From Xestospongia muta (Eukaryota > Porifera > Demospongiae > Haplosclerida > Petrosiidae): 64,000 bases of DNA. Made by a program: the position numbers and the translations under genes. The notes beneath the pieces are model-generated. The model had not been told where the DNA came from and made no database searches. It saw nothing but the letters and a program-made list of their open reading frames with translations. Shown piece by piece: positions 1-10,970 of this stretch (position 1 is its first letter; each line of letters begins with the position of its first letter). The stretch spans positions 3,226,501 through 3,290,500 of the forward strand of contig OY848917.1 in NCBI GenBank assembly GCA_963693285.1, written 5' to 3'.

Positions 1-32
1 AGTTCGGTAATTCAGTACAGTGGTTTTCCCAC

Positions 33-96
33 CTGCAGATGTCTCTTCGTCTAAGTTGTCTTCCTCAACAAGGAGGCACTCACTCAACTTAGCCAT
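33..96 (-). CDS. candidate first coding exon of a divergent gene leaving the window
   Basis: Read on the minus strand, an ATG at 96 opens 21 codons plus one base, giving a short acidic peptide beginning MAKLSECLLVEEDN. It ends at a plausible donor (GCAG|GTGGGA, exon end at 33). The rest of the gene would lie left of the window. It would be head to head with the first SDR-GT copy, with about 235 bases between the two start codons. No family is recognisable from so short a piece. The ATG context and donor are the only evidence, so this could be chance. Confidence 0.35.
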
Positions 97-271
97 TGAC
101 AAATTTACACGTTTACACGTGGTAGGCGCGGCTGGGCGTGGTCACAATTATTCATCCCTATTATAATATGCGGATGTATTATTCTTTATTCTTCTGACTA
201 CCTATTATTCTTTTATTACTTCCGGAAATAATTTCCGCAGGCCTAGTCTTCCACAGTCTGCCACTTCCTGA

Positions 272-331
272 ACGATAATATGCGGATGTATTTGACTAAT
301 AATTAGAGAGGTTAATTAACTTTTACTAACA
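272..331 (+). promoter_or_regulatory. conserved upstream block of SDR-GT copy 1
   Basis: The stretch starting AACGATAATATGCGGATGT and running to the ATG at 332 is repeated almost unchanged in front of copy 2 (about 4685-4742). Copy 3 keeps only a diverged version ending in TTATTAACA before its ATG. Conservation suggests 5' untranslated or core-promoter sequence, but recent duplication explains it equally well. No clear TATA box or initiator was seen. Confidence 0.3.
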
Positions 332-1492
332 ATGAAATGGAAGAGGTGTTTGTTCTTCATCGTCGTCATAACTACATTCATCGTCATTTTCGAAGTACAT
401 CGTCGTTTTGTCTATAATTATACCAGTGAGTTTAGTATCTAGTAAATGTTAATTTAATAAGGCTAGACAGACAAATAACTCATACAGTCATTACAAACGA
501 ACTGACTTCAAAGGTTATAGGATCGATTGAAGTAGGGGCATGGTTGATGAGTAGTCAGGGATAGACACCTATTCATGAGAATCATGATATCACAACAGAC
601 TCCATGTCATAAAACTAGGTTATATTGAAATAAAGGTGAGTTGTCTATTTGAATAAGTAATTACTAATGATAGATATCCTTAAAATGATTTTAAGTTAAT
701 TGTTAGTTTAACACAAAAGATTCATTGCCCAAAAAAACTATTGTGTTAAGATTAATACACTTTCTGTTTGGTAAGTGTTTTGGTTTAAATTAGTTCTGGT
801 TTATAAGGTCATAAACAATGATGCCACAGATTAACAACACGTATTTAAAAAGTAGATGATACTATAATTGTTAAGCCATCTGTACTACATATATAGGGAT
901 GGCCCCAGAAAAATTTGCTGCTGGTTTTATTGCACATCATAGCCTCAAATCTTACCATGAACTCAAAACATTTGAAATTAACAAATTTCATACACAATAG
1001 TTAAGTACGAACTCACAAATATTTTGTTAGTATGATATTTTATGAGAATATAAGAAGAACAAACTACAAGTGAGTTAACAGACTCCCTGTTCTTCAATAC
1101 AGTCGAATGTAATGACTTAGGTAGAAGTAACAAACCAAATAACAAGTGTGGACTTTATCAGACACAAAATTCGTACAAATACTTCACCCTTTGTTACCTA
1201 TTTTTACTATTTGATGTCTTTACACATCACTCTCAAAGACTGCATACCAGATTCATTTGTAGACGTAGTAAACTTGAATACATGAAGTACTTTGATGATT
1301 ATAGAAGCCAAATTTGCTACTTTGTCAAGCTTAAATTTTGTACATGCCTCATGTGTACAAAAGTTTTCTCAACAGATAATTAAGACGAAAGTATTTATAT
1401 TGTGAATATTTCTGGATTTATGATATAACATCTTCATAGGTTTTCTGCTTGGCATGCTATGGTGCAAGGGAATACTGAAATTGTTTAGGATC

Positions 1493-1537
<45 letters not shown>

Positions 1538-4129
1538 GTATATCCATATCACAAATGTTTAATTGATTGTTACATATAATAGTGACGAATGAAATTAATC
1601 AGCATAAAATAACAACCAATTGTAATTTGGAAATAGAATTTTTGAGAATTAATAATTTGATAGTACCCTACCCCTTTTAAAGTAATCCACAGATAATTGT
1701 TTCTTAATCACTCTTAAATGGGAAATTCATAAACATTTTTCTACACAATTACATAGATTTTCCCAGTATGCAGTATTACACACAAAAATCACATGTGTTT
1801 CTAATCCCTGATCTGAAATGAGCAATAACATACAAACCCTCACCTTCTATAATCAATACCCAACTATGTTAACAAATAGACTGGTACCATAAAAAGGGAG
1901 TTTGTAAACAATGGACTAGACTATATCAACAATTAAGCTTTCCAATAACTATGTGGGTGTACATGCAATAATTAAGGAAGACAAATTGTAAACAAATTTA
2001 GTATATTAGGAACAAATGTTAATAGCTCTAGGTATAATATTCTAATATATACAGAATATACAAATAGAGTCTATAAGTCAGTTCTCACTCACTCTCTTAA
2101 CATACCTGTTAAATATAATAGATATTGCAGTTCAAAAGTTAAATTTAATCACTTTGTTAATGACATGAATATCAGTTTATTATACACATGTCCACATAAT
2201 TAACTTAACATTAATTTTATATAGGCCAGCAGTCCAGTCCTATTCAGTTCCCTGTTTATAGACCCCTCTGATAAAAAAGAACAGATTTATTACATACTAT
2301 ATATCATATTAATCAAGAGACAGTTATTATGTATATACAATGTAGCCAATTGCAAAATGACAAGATGCCTGATATAGTGGACGACAAACATATACGGTTT
2401 AGATTTTTATTTTCCATATAGCTTAAAATAGTTTAGAAGATTGCTTATTTTAATTTTGTTCTTATAAATAACAGGTTTTTTGGAAAATAAAAACGTTCAA
2501 GTCACAAGTCATATTCCTCCCGAACATCAACAGTTTCCAAGTCATGTCTATGATTTGCTAAGTTCCCAATCTTACAGTTCACTCACAGGTAGAGGTGACC
2601 CTTCATGTACTGTAACTTTGAGTCATAGTAGCAAGACACTGGATAAGCACCAATATATTGTTGTCATAGGAGCTATGAGTTTCATAGCATCAAGACTGGC
2701 TGTTTATTTTCATGAAAATGGCTACAAAGTATTAGCAGTAGAAGATCTATGGAACATCGATGGAGATGATATGAAATGGTATCGTTGGACAGAAATGAGA
2801 AGAATGAAAATACCACTACAAATAATTATGTTGTCTAATAAAAAAAGCCTACACTCTTTATTAAAGCAGCACTCCCCACAGGCTATTATCTATTCACCAA
2901 CTTTACTGACTAGAAAGGATAACCATAAATATGGTGGATATGAAACATTTCGAATATCATCATCATTAAAAACCTTTGTTAATTTGCTAGAATTTGTCAA
3001 GACTTCAAAAATCATTACTTCCATAGTTCTTTTGTCTCATGTTAAAGGCTATGCTCATAGAGGATGGATGATGTCATTTGAAAATGTACTGTCAGTTTAC
3101 CACACTACCCACAAACAGAATGTTGCTATTATCAAAATTTCCAATGTACATGGACCTTGGCAGGATGAAGTGAACTTTGATTTTCCTAGTTCATCAATGT
3201 GGTCTGTTGATCATGTTAACACTGTCGTGTATAAAGCATTAACTAATAATACTGGTCAAGTTATGTGGGATTTTGACAAGTGTACTAGTTTCTCTGATCA
3301 AGCAAATACTGTCATTTCATTAAGTTCAAGTAATATTTTAAATACAAAGGAATGGATAAAGGAGTTTCAATTGTACCATCAGAGTAGAAAAAGAAATGTT
3401 ACATTAGGTGCTTATCTACAGAAAGTGAGCTCTGCATCACAGTATGGAATTTTTCCTGTTTCAAGTCAAATACGTTTCTTCAAAGATTGGTTTATGAGTG
3501 CTATAAAACATGGGTCTGACATTGTGGTATTTCATGATAATTTTAATAATGGATTTCAGCAACGATTAAAATCTCACTATCCTCAAACAGAAACAATACA
3601 AGTTAAAGCAGTTAACTCTAGACCTGCTAATGATCAGAGATTCTATTATATCTATGACTATATTCTTAACCATCCAGAGATTAACCTCCTTGTCACTACG
3701 GACATAAGAGATGCTAACTTTCCCAATAACCCAATGAAAATAATGTCACAATTAGGAGACTGGTTTTTTGTTGGGCTTGACATGCCATATGATGTAAAAA
3801 TTGAAACTCATGGCATGAGTAGAACATTTAGAGGTTGTTTTGGTCATCATACATTTGAGAGGGAGATCCAAAAATTGTATGGTGTCTTCAATAATGGAGT
3901 TATAGGTGGTACCAGGTCAACTGTGCTGACACTTTTAATTTATATAATTTTAAATATGAATGAAGCAATCCAGTCATATGGTTGTTGTGACATGTCAAGT
4001 TTAGAGATTGTATTGCATACTTTCTTCTTTGACAAGACAGTTGTGGGTTACCCTTTCAACAGTGCATTTTTCACACAGATTCCTGGACCATTTGGATTGG
4101 CTGTAAAACATAAAGCAGAAACATTTTGA
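332..4129 (+). CDS. SDR-glycosyltransferase fusion protein, copy 1 (type II Golgi-type membrane protein)
   Basis: Two exons, 332-425 and 2475-4129, join in phase 1 across a 2.05-kb GT-AG intron and encode 582 residues. Exon 1 gives a short basic N-terminus (MKWKR) and a hydrophobic segment at about residues 7-20, a typical signal anchor. After a Ser/His-rich stem comes an extended-SDR-like domain (roughly 90-345) resembling UDP-glucuronate 4-epimerases: motifs VVIGAMSFIASRL, FVNLLEFVK and VHGPW. The glycine motif is degenerate and no YxxxK is seen, so catalysis by this domain is doubtful. Residues about 365-575 look like a GT-A glycosyltransferase, with a metal-site-like TDIRD, GDWFFVGLD and FNNGVIGG. 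Compared with copies 2 and 3 it lacks about 24 stem residues, after SHIP. AATAAA follows at 4152. The likely role is sugar transfer in the Golgi; substrate unknown. Confidence 0.8.
1496..1532. repeat. (TA)n microsatellite in intron of SDR-GT copy 1
   Basis: Uninterrupted TA dinucleotides of about 37 bases. The same intron position in copy 2 (about 5438-5458) has only a short, interrupted TA tract, so the repeat length changed after the duplication. Confidence 0.9.
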
Positions 4130-4742
4130 TTTGTTGACAGACATTTAATGTAATAAATTTATATTTTGAATAACCTTGTTAATGATTATTCTTATATTCC
4201 TGTGTGTCTAATTCTAATCACTCAATTGTAGTTAATCATAGGTAAAAATCAAACAATGTATAGCATATGCTAGTACATTTAAGACAATACTTACATAGGT
4301 TGTAACAAGAATATAACTCTTTAATAAACTATGAATACAGACATGTTAATGTTGGAGTTGCATACAATATAGTCTTCTCTTCTTATACTGTAATACTATT
4401 ACCTACATGTAACTATAGACTGTCTTTTTAAGTATGTGCTGTCTTTTTTTGTCTTTTCTTTAGTAAGAGTTCCTTTTTTTTGAAGTCATCAACAGAAGCA
4501 TAATGATTATTGCTGATGTTATGAAGTACACAGGAAGTAGACTTTATTCAACATTAAATATCGACGCTGTCATATTTTCATAGCTTCACGACAAAGCACA
4601 ATACAATGTATTATACAGAACCACAATACCTGTAAGCATATTTATGTCAAACGTATAGTCTCGTGCACGGTCTGCCACACCCCTAACGATAATATGCGGA
4701 TGTCTTTGACTAATTAGAGAGTTTAATTAATTTTTACTAACA

Positions 4743-7700
4743 ATGAAATGGAAAAGGTGTCTGTTCTTCATCGTCGTCATAACTACACTCATCGTCATTT
4801 TCGAAGTGCATCGTCGTTTTATCTATAATCATACCAGTGAGTTTAGTATCTAGTAAATGTTAATTTAAGGCTAGACAGACAAATAACTCATACTGTCATT
4901 ACAAACGAACTGACTAATTCAAAGGTTATAGGATCGATTGAAGTGGGGGCATAATTGATGAGTAGTCTATGTCCAGGGATAGACAATTTCATACACAAGT
5001 GAGTTAACAGACTCCCTGCTCTTTAATACAGTCAAATGTAATTACTTAAGTAGAAGTAACAAAGCAATTAACAAGTGTGGACTTTATCAGATACAAAAGT
5101 TGTACAAATACTTTGCCCTTTGTTACCTGTTTTTACTATTCTAATGTCTTTTACACATCACTCTCAAAGACTGCATACCAGATTCATTTGTAGACGTAGT
5201 AAACTTGAATACATGAAATAGTTTGATAATTAAAAGAAGCCAAATTCGAATTCACTACTTTATCAAGCTTAAATTTTGTACATGTCTCATGAGTACAAAA
5301 GTTTTCTCAACAGATAACTAAGACAAAAATATTTATATTGTGAGTATTTTTGGATTTATGATATAACATGTTCATAGGTTTTCTGCCTGGCATGCTATGG
5401 TGCAAAGGAGTCCTGAGATTGTTTAGAATCATGTATATTATTATATATATATTATATCAGTATGTCCATATCACAAATGTTTAATTGATTGTTATATATG
5501 TAACGACAAATGAAATTAATCAGCATAAAATAACAACCAATTGTAATTTGTAAATAGAATTTTGAGAATAAATATTTTTAATAGTACCCTACCCGGCCCC
5601 TTTAAAGTAATTTACAGATAATTGTTTCTTAATCACTCTTGATTAGGAAATTCATAAAGGTTTTTCTACACAAGATTTTCCCAGTATGCAGTGTTACATA
5701 CAAGACTCACTCATGTTTCTAATCCCTGATCTGAATAACACACAAACCCTCACCTTCTATAATCAATACCTAACTATATTAACAAATAGACTGGTACTAT
5801 AAAAAGGGAGTTTGTAAACAATGGACTAGACTATATCAACAATTAAGTTTTCCAATAAGTATGTAGGTGTACATGCAAAAATTAAAAAAGACAGATTGTA
5901 AAAAAATTTAGAATGCGAATGAATATCAGTTTATTCTACACATGTCCACATAAATAACTGAACATTAATTTTGTATGGCCCAGCACTAGCAGTCCAGTTC
6001 TGTTCAGTTTTCTGTTCATAGACTCTCCTAATAAAAAAGAACAGATTAACATACTATACATCATATTAATTAACAGACAGTTATTATGTATATACTATGT
6101 AGCCAAAATGACAAGATGCCTGATATAGTGGACGACAAACAAGTACAGTTTAGATTTTTATTTTCCATATAGTTAAAATAGTTTAAGAATAGAAGATTGC
6201 TTGTTTACTTTTATTTTTATTCTTATAAATAACAGATGTTTTGGTAAATATAAAGTCTCAAGTGTCAAGTCATATTCCTCTCAACCATTCACCTAAATCA
6301 TCTCAAAATCAAAAAAAAATTGAAAATAGTGTCAAAATCTCAAAAGAACATCAGCATCAACAGTTTCCAAGTCATGTCTATGATTTACTAAGCTCCCAAT
6401 CTTACAGTTCACTCACGGGTAGAGGTGACTCTTCATGTACTGTAACTTTGAGTCATAGTAGCAAGACACTGGATAAGCACCAATATATTGTTGTCATAGG
6501 AGCTATGAGTTTCATTGCATCAAGACTGGCTGTTTATTTTCATGAAAATGGCTACAAAGTATTAGCAGTAGAAGATCTATGGAACATCGATGGAGATGAT
6601 ATGAAATGGTATCGTTGGACAGAAATGAGAAGAATGAAAATACCACTACAAATAATTATGTTGTCTAATAAAAAAAGCCTACACTCTTTATTAAAGCAGC
6701 ACTCCCCACAGGCTATTATCTATTCACCAACTTTACTGACTAGAAAGGATAACCATAAATATGGTGGATATGAAACATTTCGAATATCATCATCATTAAA
6801 AACTTTTGTTAATTTGCTAGAATTTGTCAAGACTTCAAAAATCATTACTTCCATAGTTCTTTTGTCTCATGTTAAAGGCTATGCTCATAGAGGATGGATG
6901 ATGTCATTTGAAAATGTACTGTCAGTTTACCACACTACCCACAAACAGAATGTTGCTATTATCAAAATTTCCAATGTACATGGACCTTGGCAGGATGAAG
7001 TGAACTTTGATTTTCCTAGTTCATCAATGTGGTCTGTTGATCATGTTAACACTGTCGTGTATAAAGCATTAACTAAAAATACTGGTCAGGTTATGTGGGA
7101 TTTTGACAAGTGTACTAGTTTTTCTGATCAAGCAAATACTCTCATTTCATTAAGTTCAAGTAATAATATTTTAAATACAAAGGAATGGATAAAGGAGTTT
7201 CAATTGTACCTTCAGAATAGGAAAAGAAATGTTACATTAGGTGCTTATCTACAGAAAGTAAGCTTTGCATCATTGTATGGAATTTTTCCAGTTTCAAGTC
7301 AAATACGTTTCTTCAAAGATTGGTTTATGAGTGCTATAAAACATGGGTCTGACATTGTGGTATTTCATGATAATTTTAATAATGGATTTCAGCAACGATT
7401 AAAATCTCAATATCCTCAAACAGAAACAATACAAGTTAAAGCAGTTAACTCTAGACCTGCTAATGATCAGAGATTCTATTATATCTATGACTATATTCTT
7501 AACCATCCAGAGATTAACCTCCTTGTCACTACGGACATAAGAGATGCCAACTTTCCCAATAACCCAATGAAAATAATGTCACAATTAGGAGACTGGTTTT
7601 TTGTTGGGCTTGACATGCCATATGATGTAAAAATTGAAACTCATGGCATGAGTAGAACATTTAGAGGTTGTTTTGATCATCATAAATTTGAGAGGGAGAT

Positions 7701-7962
7701 CCAAAAATTGTATGGTGTCTTCAATAATGGAGTTATAGGTGGTACCAGGTCAACTGTGCTGACACTTTTAATTTATATAATTTTAAATATGAATGAAGCA
7801 GTCCAGTCGTATGGTTGTTGTGACATGTCAAGTTTAGAGATTGTATTGCATACTTTCTTCTTTGACAAGACAGTTGTGGGTTACCCTTTCAATAGTGCAT
7901 TTTTCACACAGATTCCTGGACCATTTGGATTGGCTGTAAAACATAAAGCAGAAAGACAGTGA
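4743..7962 (+). CDS. SDR-glycosyltransferase fusion protein, copy 2
   Basis: Exons 4743-4836 and 6236-7962 join in phase 1 and encode 606 residues with the same layout as copy 1: signal anchor (about 7-20), a longer Ser/Gln/Lys-rich stem, an epimerase-like SDR domain (about 113-370) and a C-terminal GT-A-like domain (about 390-600) with TDIRD and FNNGVIGG. Exon 2 differs from copy 1 by only about 15 amino acids outside the stem. The 1.4-kb intron is a shortened relative of copy 1's intron. The SDR glycine motif and catalytic Tyr/Lys look lost, as in copy 1. AATAAA lies at 7985, and the 3' flank repeats copy 1's 3' flank. The fusion architecture is read from motifs; the enzymatic activity is inference. 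Confidence 0.8.
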
Positions 7963-8639
7963 TTTGCAGACAGACATTTAATATAATAAATGCACATTTT
8001 GAATAACCTTGTTAATGATTATTCTCATATTCCTGTACGTGTATGTTCAATTCAAATCACTCAAGTAGTTAATCATAGGTAAAAATCAAGCAATCTATAG
8101 CATATACCAGTAAATTTAAGACAATACTTACATAGGTTGTAACAAGAATATAGCTGTTTAATGAACTATGAATATGGACGTGTTATTAATGTTGGAGTTG
8201 CATACAATACAGTCTTCTCTCCTTATACTATAATACTATTACCTACATATAACCATAGACTGTCTTTTTAACTATGTGCTGTTTTTCTTTGTCTTTTTCT
8301 TTGGTAAGAGTTACTTTTCTTGAACCCATCAACAGAAGCATAATGATTATTGCTGATGTTATGAAGTACACAGGAAGTAGATTTATTCAACATTAAATAT
8401 CAATGCTTTCATGTTGTCATAGCATCATGACAAAGCACAATACAATGTATTATACAGATTTAAGTCAGTTCATGATAGAAAATACAAAACATCAAGTGAA
8501 GATGACCCAAAATAGAAACTATAGACATAAGGTTATAAATAAAGTGACAATATATCAGATCACTCTGTTTCCTTATATGAAGGTCATCAAAACAAAACCA
8601 TCATCTATCCAAATATTGCTAGTATTTCATGCACTTTAA

Positions 8640-8995
8640 CAATGCATCATAAATATAGTTATGGTAGCAGCTATATGAGTATCACAGTGTCAAGACTGGA
8701 TGTTTATTTTCATGAAAATATATAAAGTATTTATTAGCTGTAGAAGATTTAAGTGGTGATACGAAATAGTATATCATTGAACAGATCCAGAAATTAAGAG
8801 AGTGAAAGTACATACATACCAGAACAAACAATTATCTGGTCAACTCAAGCTACATTCTTAATGAAAGCAAAATTGGATCAGAACAGTGTGGTCTATTGAT
8901 CATGTTTAACACTGTTGTATACAAACCATATGCATTAACTAAAAATACTGGTCAACTCATGTTGGATTTTTGCAAATGTACTTATTTCTCTGATA
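8640..8995 (+). pseudogene. SDR-GT fragment A, heavily decayed
   Basis: This stretch matches two separated pieces of exon 2 of the intact copies: the start of the SDR domain (around 8670-8790, with premature stops and small indels) and, after a deletion, the segment around VDHVNTVVYKALTKNTGQ (8886-8990). There is no exon 1 upstream. The flank at about 8341-8460 instead matches the region downstream of copy 1. Its divergence is clearly greater than that of fragment B, so it is an older relic. The open frame at 8896-9093 is only part of it. Confidence 0.75.
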
Positions 8996-9326
8996 ACTCT
9001 GATTTCTTTCTCTTTCAATCACCTGATTCCATATCATTGGCATTTGGCTACTGGAAATTTGGTGGGCTAATTGCCAGGAGCTTCAGATACTAACCAAATA
9101 ACCTTCTCTAAGAAAAAGGAGAGCTGAACTGAAGTTTTGCCTTCTATACAATAATAATCACAGTATGTACCACACATATGTATGTACAGCTAAATAAAGG
9201 CACAGGGAGAGGCTGATTCCTTCCTGCTTTCTTTTGTGTCTCTGACTGTGCAACCAAAGACAAAACAGGCTCACTACACGTTTATGCCACACAGAAGTAG
9301 TTGATGTAATTAAGTAATCTTGGCAG
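8996..9326. other. spacer between the two SDR-GT relics
   Basis: About 330 bases with no resemblance to the flanking SDR-GT sequence and no convincing open frame. It may be an old insertion, but I see no terminal repeats. Confidence 0.4.
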
Positions 9327-10221
9327 GATGAAGTGAACTTTGATTTTCCTAGTTCATCAATGTGGTCTGTTGATCATGTTAACACCGTCGTGTATAAAGC
9401 ATTAACTAAAAAATACTGGTCAAGTTATGTGGGATTTTGACAAGTGTACTAGTTTCTCTGATCAAGCAAATACCGTCATTTCATTAAGTTCAAGTAATAA
9501 TATTTTAAATACAAAGGAATGGATAAAGGAGTTTCAATTGTACCTTCAGAGTAGGAAAAGAAATGTTACATTAGGTGCTTATCTACAGAAAGTAAGCTCT
9601 GCATCATTGTATGGAATTTTTCCAATTTCAAGTCAAATACGTTTCTTCAAAGATTGGTTTATGAGTGCTATAAAACATGGGTCTGACATTGTGGTATTTC
9701 ATGATATTTTAATAATGGATTTCAGCAACGATTAAAATCTCACTACCCTCAAACAGAAACAGTACAAGTTAAAGGAGTTAACTCTAGACCTGCTAATGAT
9801 CAGAGATTCTATTATATCTATGACTATATTCTTAACCATCCAGAGATTAATCTCCTTGTCACTACAGACATAAGAGATGCTAACTTTCCCAATAACCCAA
9901 TGAAAATAATGTCACAATTAGGAGACTGGTTTTTTGTTGGGCTTGACATGCCATATGATGTAAAAATTGAAACTCATGGCATGAGTAGAACATTTAGAGG
10001 TTGTTTTGGTCATCATACATTTGAGAGAGAGATCCAAAAATTATAGGGTTTCTTCAATAATGGAGTTATAGGTGGTACCAGGTCAACTGTGCTGACACTT
10101 TTAATTTATATAATTTTAAATATGAAAGCAGTCCAGTCGGTGGCAAGATTGTTGTGACATGCCAAGTTTAGAAATTGTATTGCATACTTTCTTCTTCTTT
10201 GACAAGACAGTTGTGGGTTAC
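9327..10221 (+). pseudogene. SDR-GT fragment B, 5' part, interrupted by a retroelement
   Basis: Begins inside exon 2 at the WQDEVNFDF region and runs through most of the GT domain with nucleotide identity close to the intact copies. Lesions seen: an extra A in the AACTAAAAAATACTGG run near 9410, a lost base at CATGATATTTTAATAATGG near 9705, a stop (TTATAGGG) near 10042, a small deletion at AATATGAAAGCAGTCC near 10120 and an extra CTT near 10195. At 10221 it is cut by an LTR element, and the last part of the gene resumes at 14576. Its tail resembles copy 3 while its middle resembles copy 1, so it is mosaic. Confidence 0.85.
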
Positions 10222-10354
10222 TGTAGTATTCCCCAAAGCTCAGTGTCTTGTCAAATTATCAATAACTCAATAACTGAACAAAAACCACGTGCATACACTT
10301 TATATAAGACCTAGTTATTAAGCCTATTAGTAAGTTCAACGTCACTATGTTACA
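10222..10354 (-). repeat. left LTR (3' LTR side of the element)
   Basis: 133 bp, TG...CA ends, nearly identical to the right LTR. It contains a CACGTG E-box and a near-palindromic TATA-like TTTATATAAG. It is followed directly by GTTAC and host-gene-like sequence, as a solo LTR would be. Confidence 0.9.
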
Positions 10355-10958
10355 GTTACCCATTCAACAATTCATTTTTCACACCGATTCCTTTGGATTT
10401 ATCAATAACTCAATAACTCAATAACTGAACAAAAACCACGTGCATACACTTTATATAAGACCCAGTTATTAAGTCCATTATTAAATTCAACGTCACTATG
10501 TTACAGTTACCCATTCAACAATTCATTTTTCACACCGATTCATTTGGATTTATCAATAACTCAATAACTCAATAACTGAACAAAAACCACGTGCATACAC
10601 TTTATATAAGACCTAGTTATTAAGCCTATTAGTAAGTTCAACGTCACTATGCTACAGTTACCCATTCAACAATTCATTTTTCACACCGATTCATTTGGAT
10701 TTATCAATAACTCAATAACTCAATAACTGAACAAAAACCACGTGCATACACTTTATATAAGACCCAGTTATTAAGTCCATTATTAAGTTCAACGTCACTA
10801 TGCTACAGTTACCCATTCAACAATTCATTTTTCACACCGATTCATTTGGATTTATCAATAACTCAATAACTCAATAACTGAACAAAAACCACGTGCATAC
10901 ACTTTATATAAGACCCAGTTATTAAGTCCATTATTAAGTTCAACGTCACTATGTTATA
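10355..10958. repeat. 4 x 151 bp tandem array of host-gene tail plus partial LTR
   Basis: Units start at 10355, 10506, 10657 and 10808, exactly 151 bp apart. Each unit begins with about 46 bp matching the 3' end of the SDR-GT gene (GTTACCCATTCAACAATTC onward) and continues with about 105 bp of LTR from ATCAATAACTC to the LTR end. The host part shares the small deletion GATTCATTTGGATT with pseudogene B's tail at about 14607, so it was copied from this locus. The last unit runs into the element's polypurine tract. Confidence 0.9.
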
Positions 10959-10970
10959 CTCTCCCCTCTT

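Noticed and set aside
8403..8639. 78-codon plus-strand frame before fragment A
   Set aside because: Its beginning is duplicated 3' flank of the SDR-GT genes (also seen near 4562-4620), and it shows no protein features.
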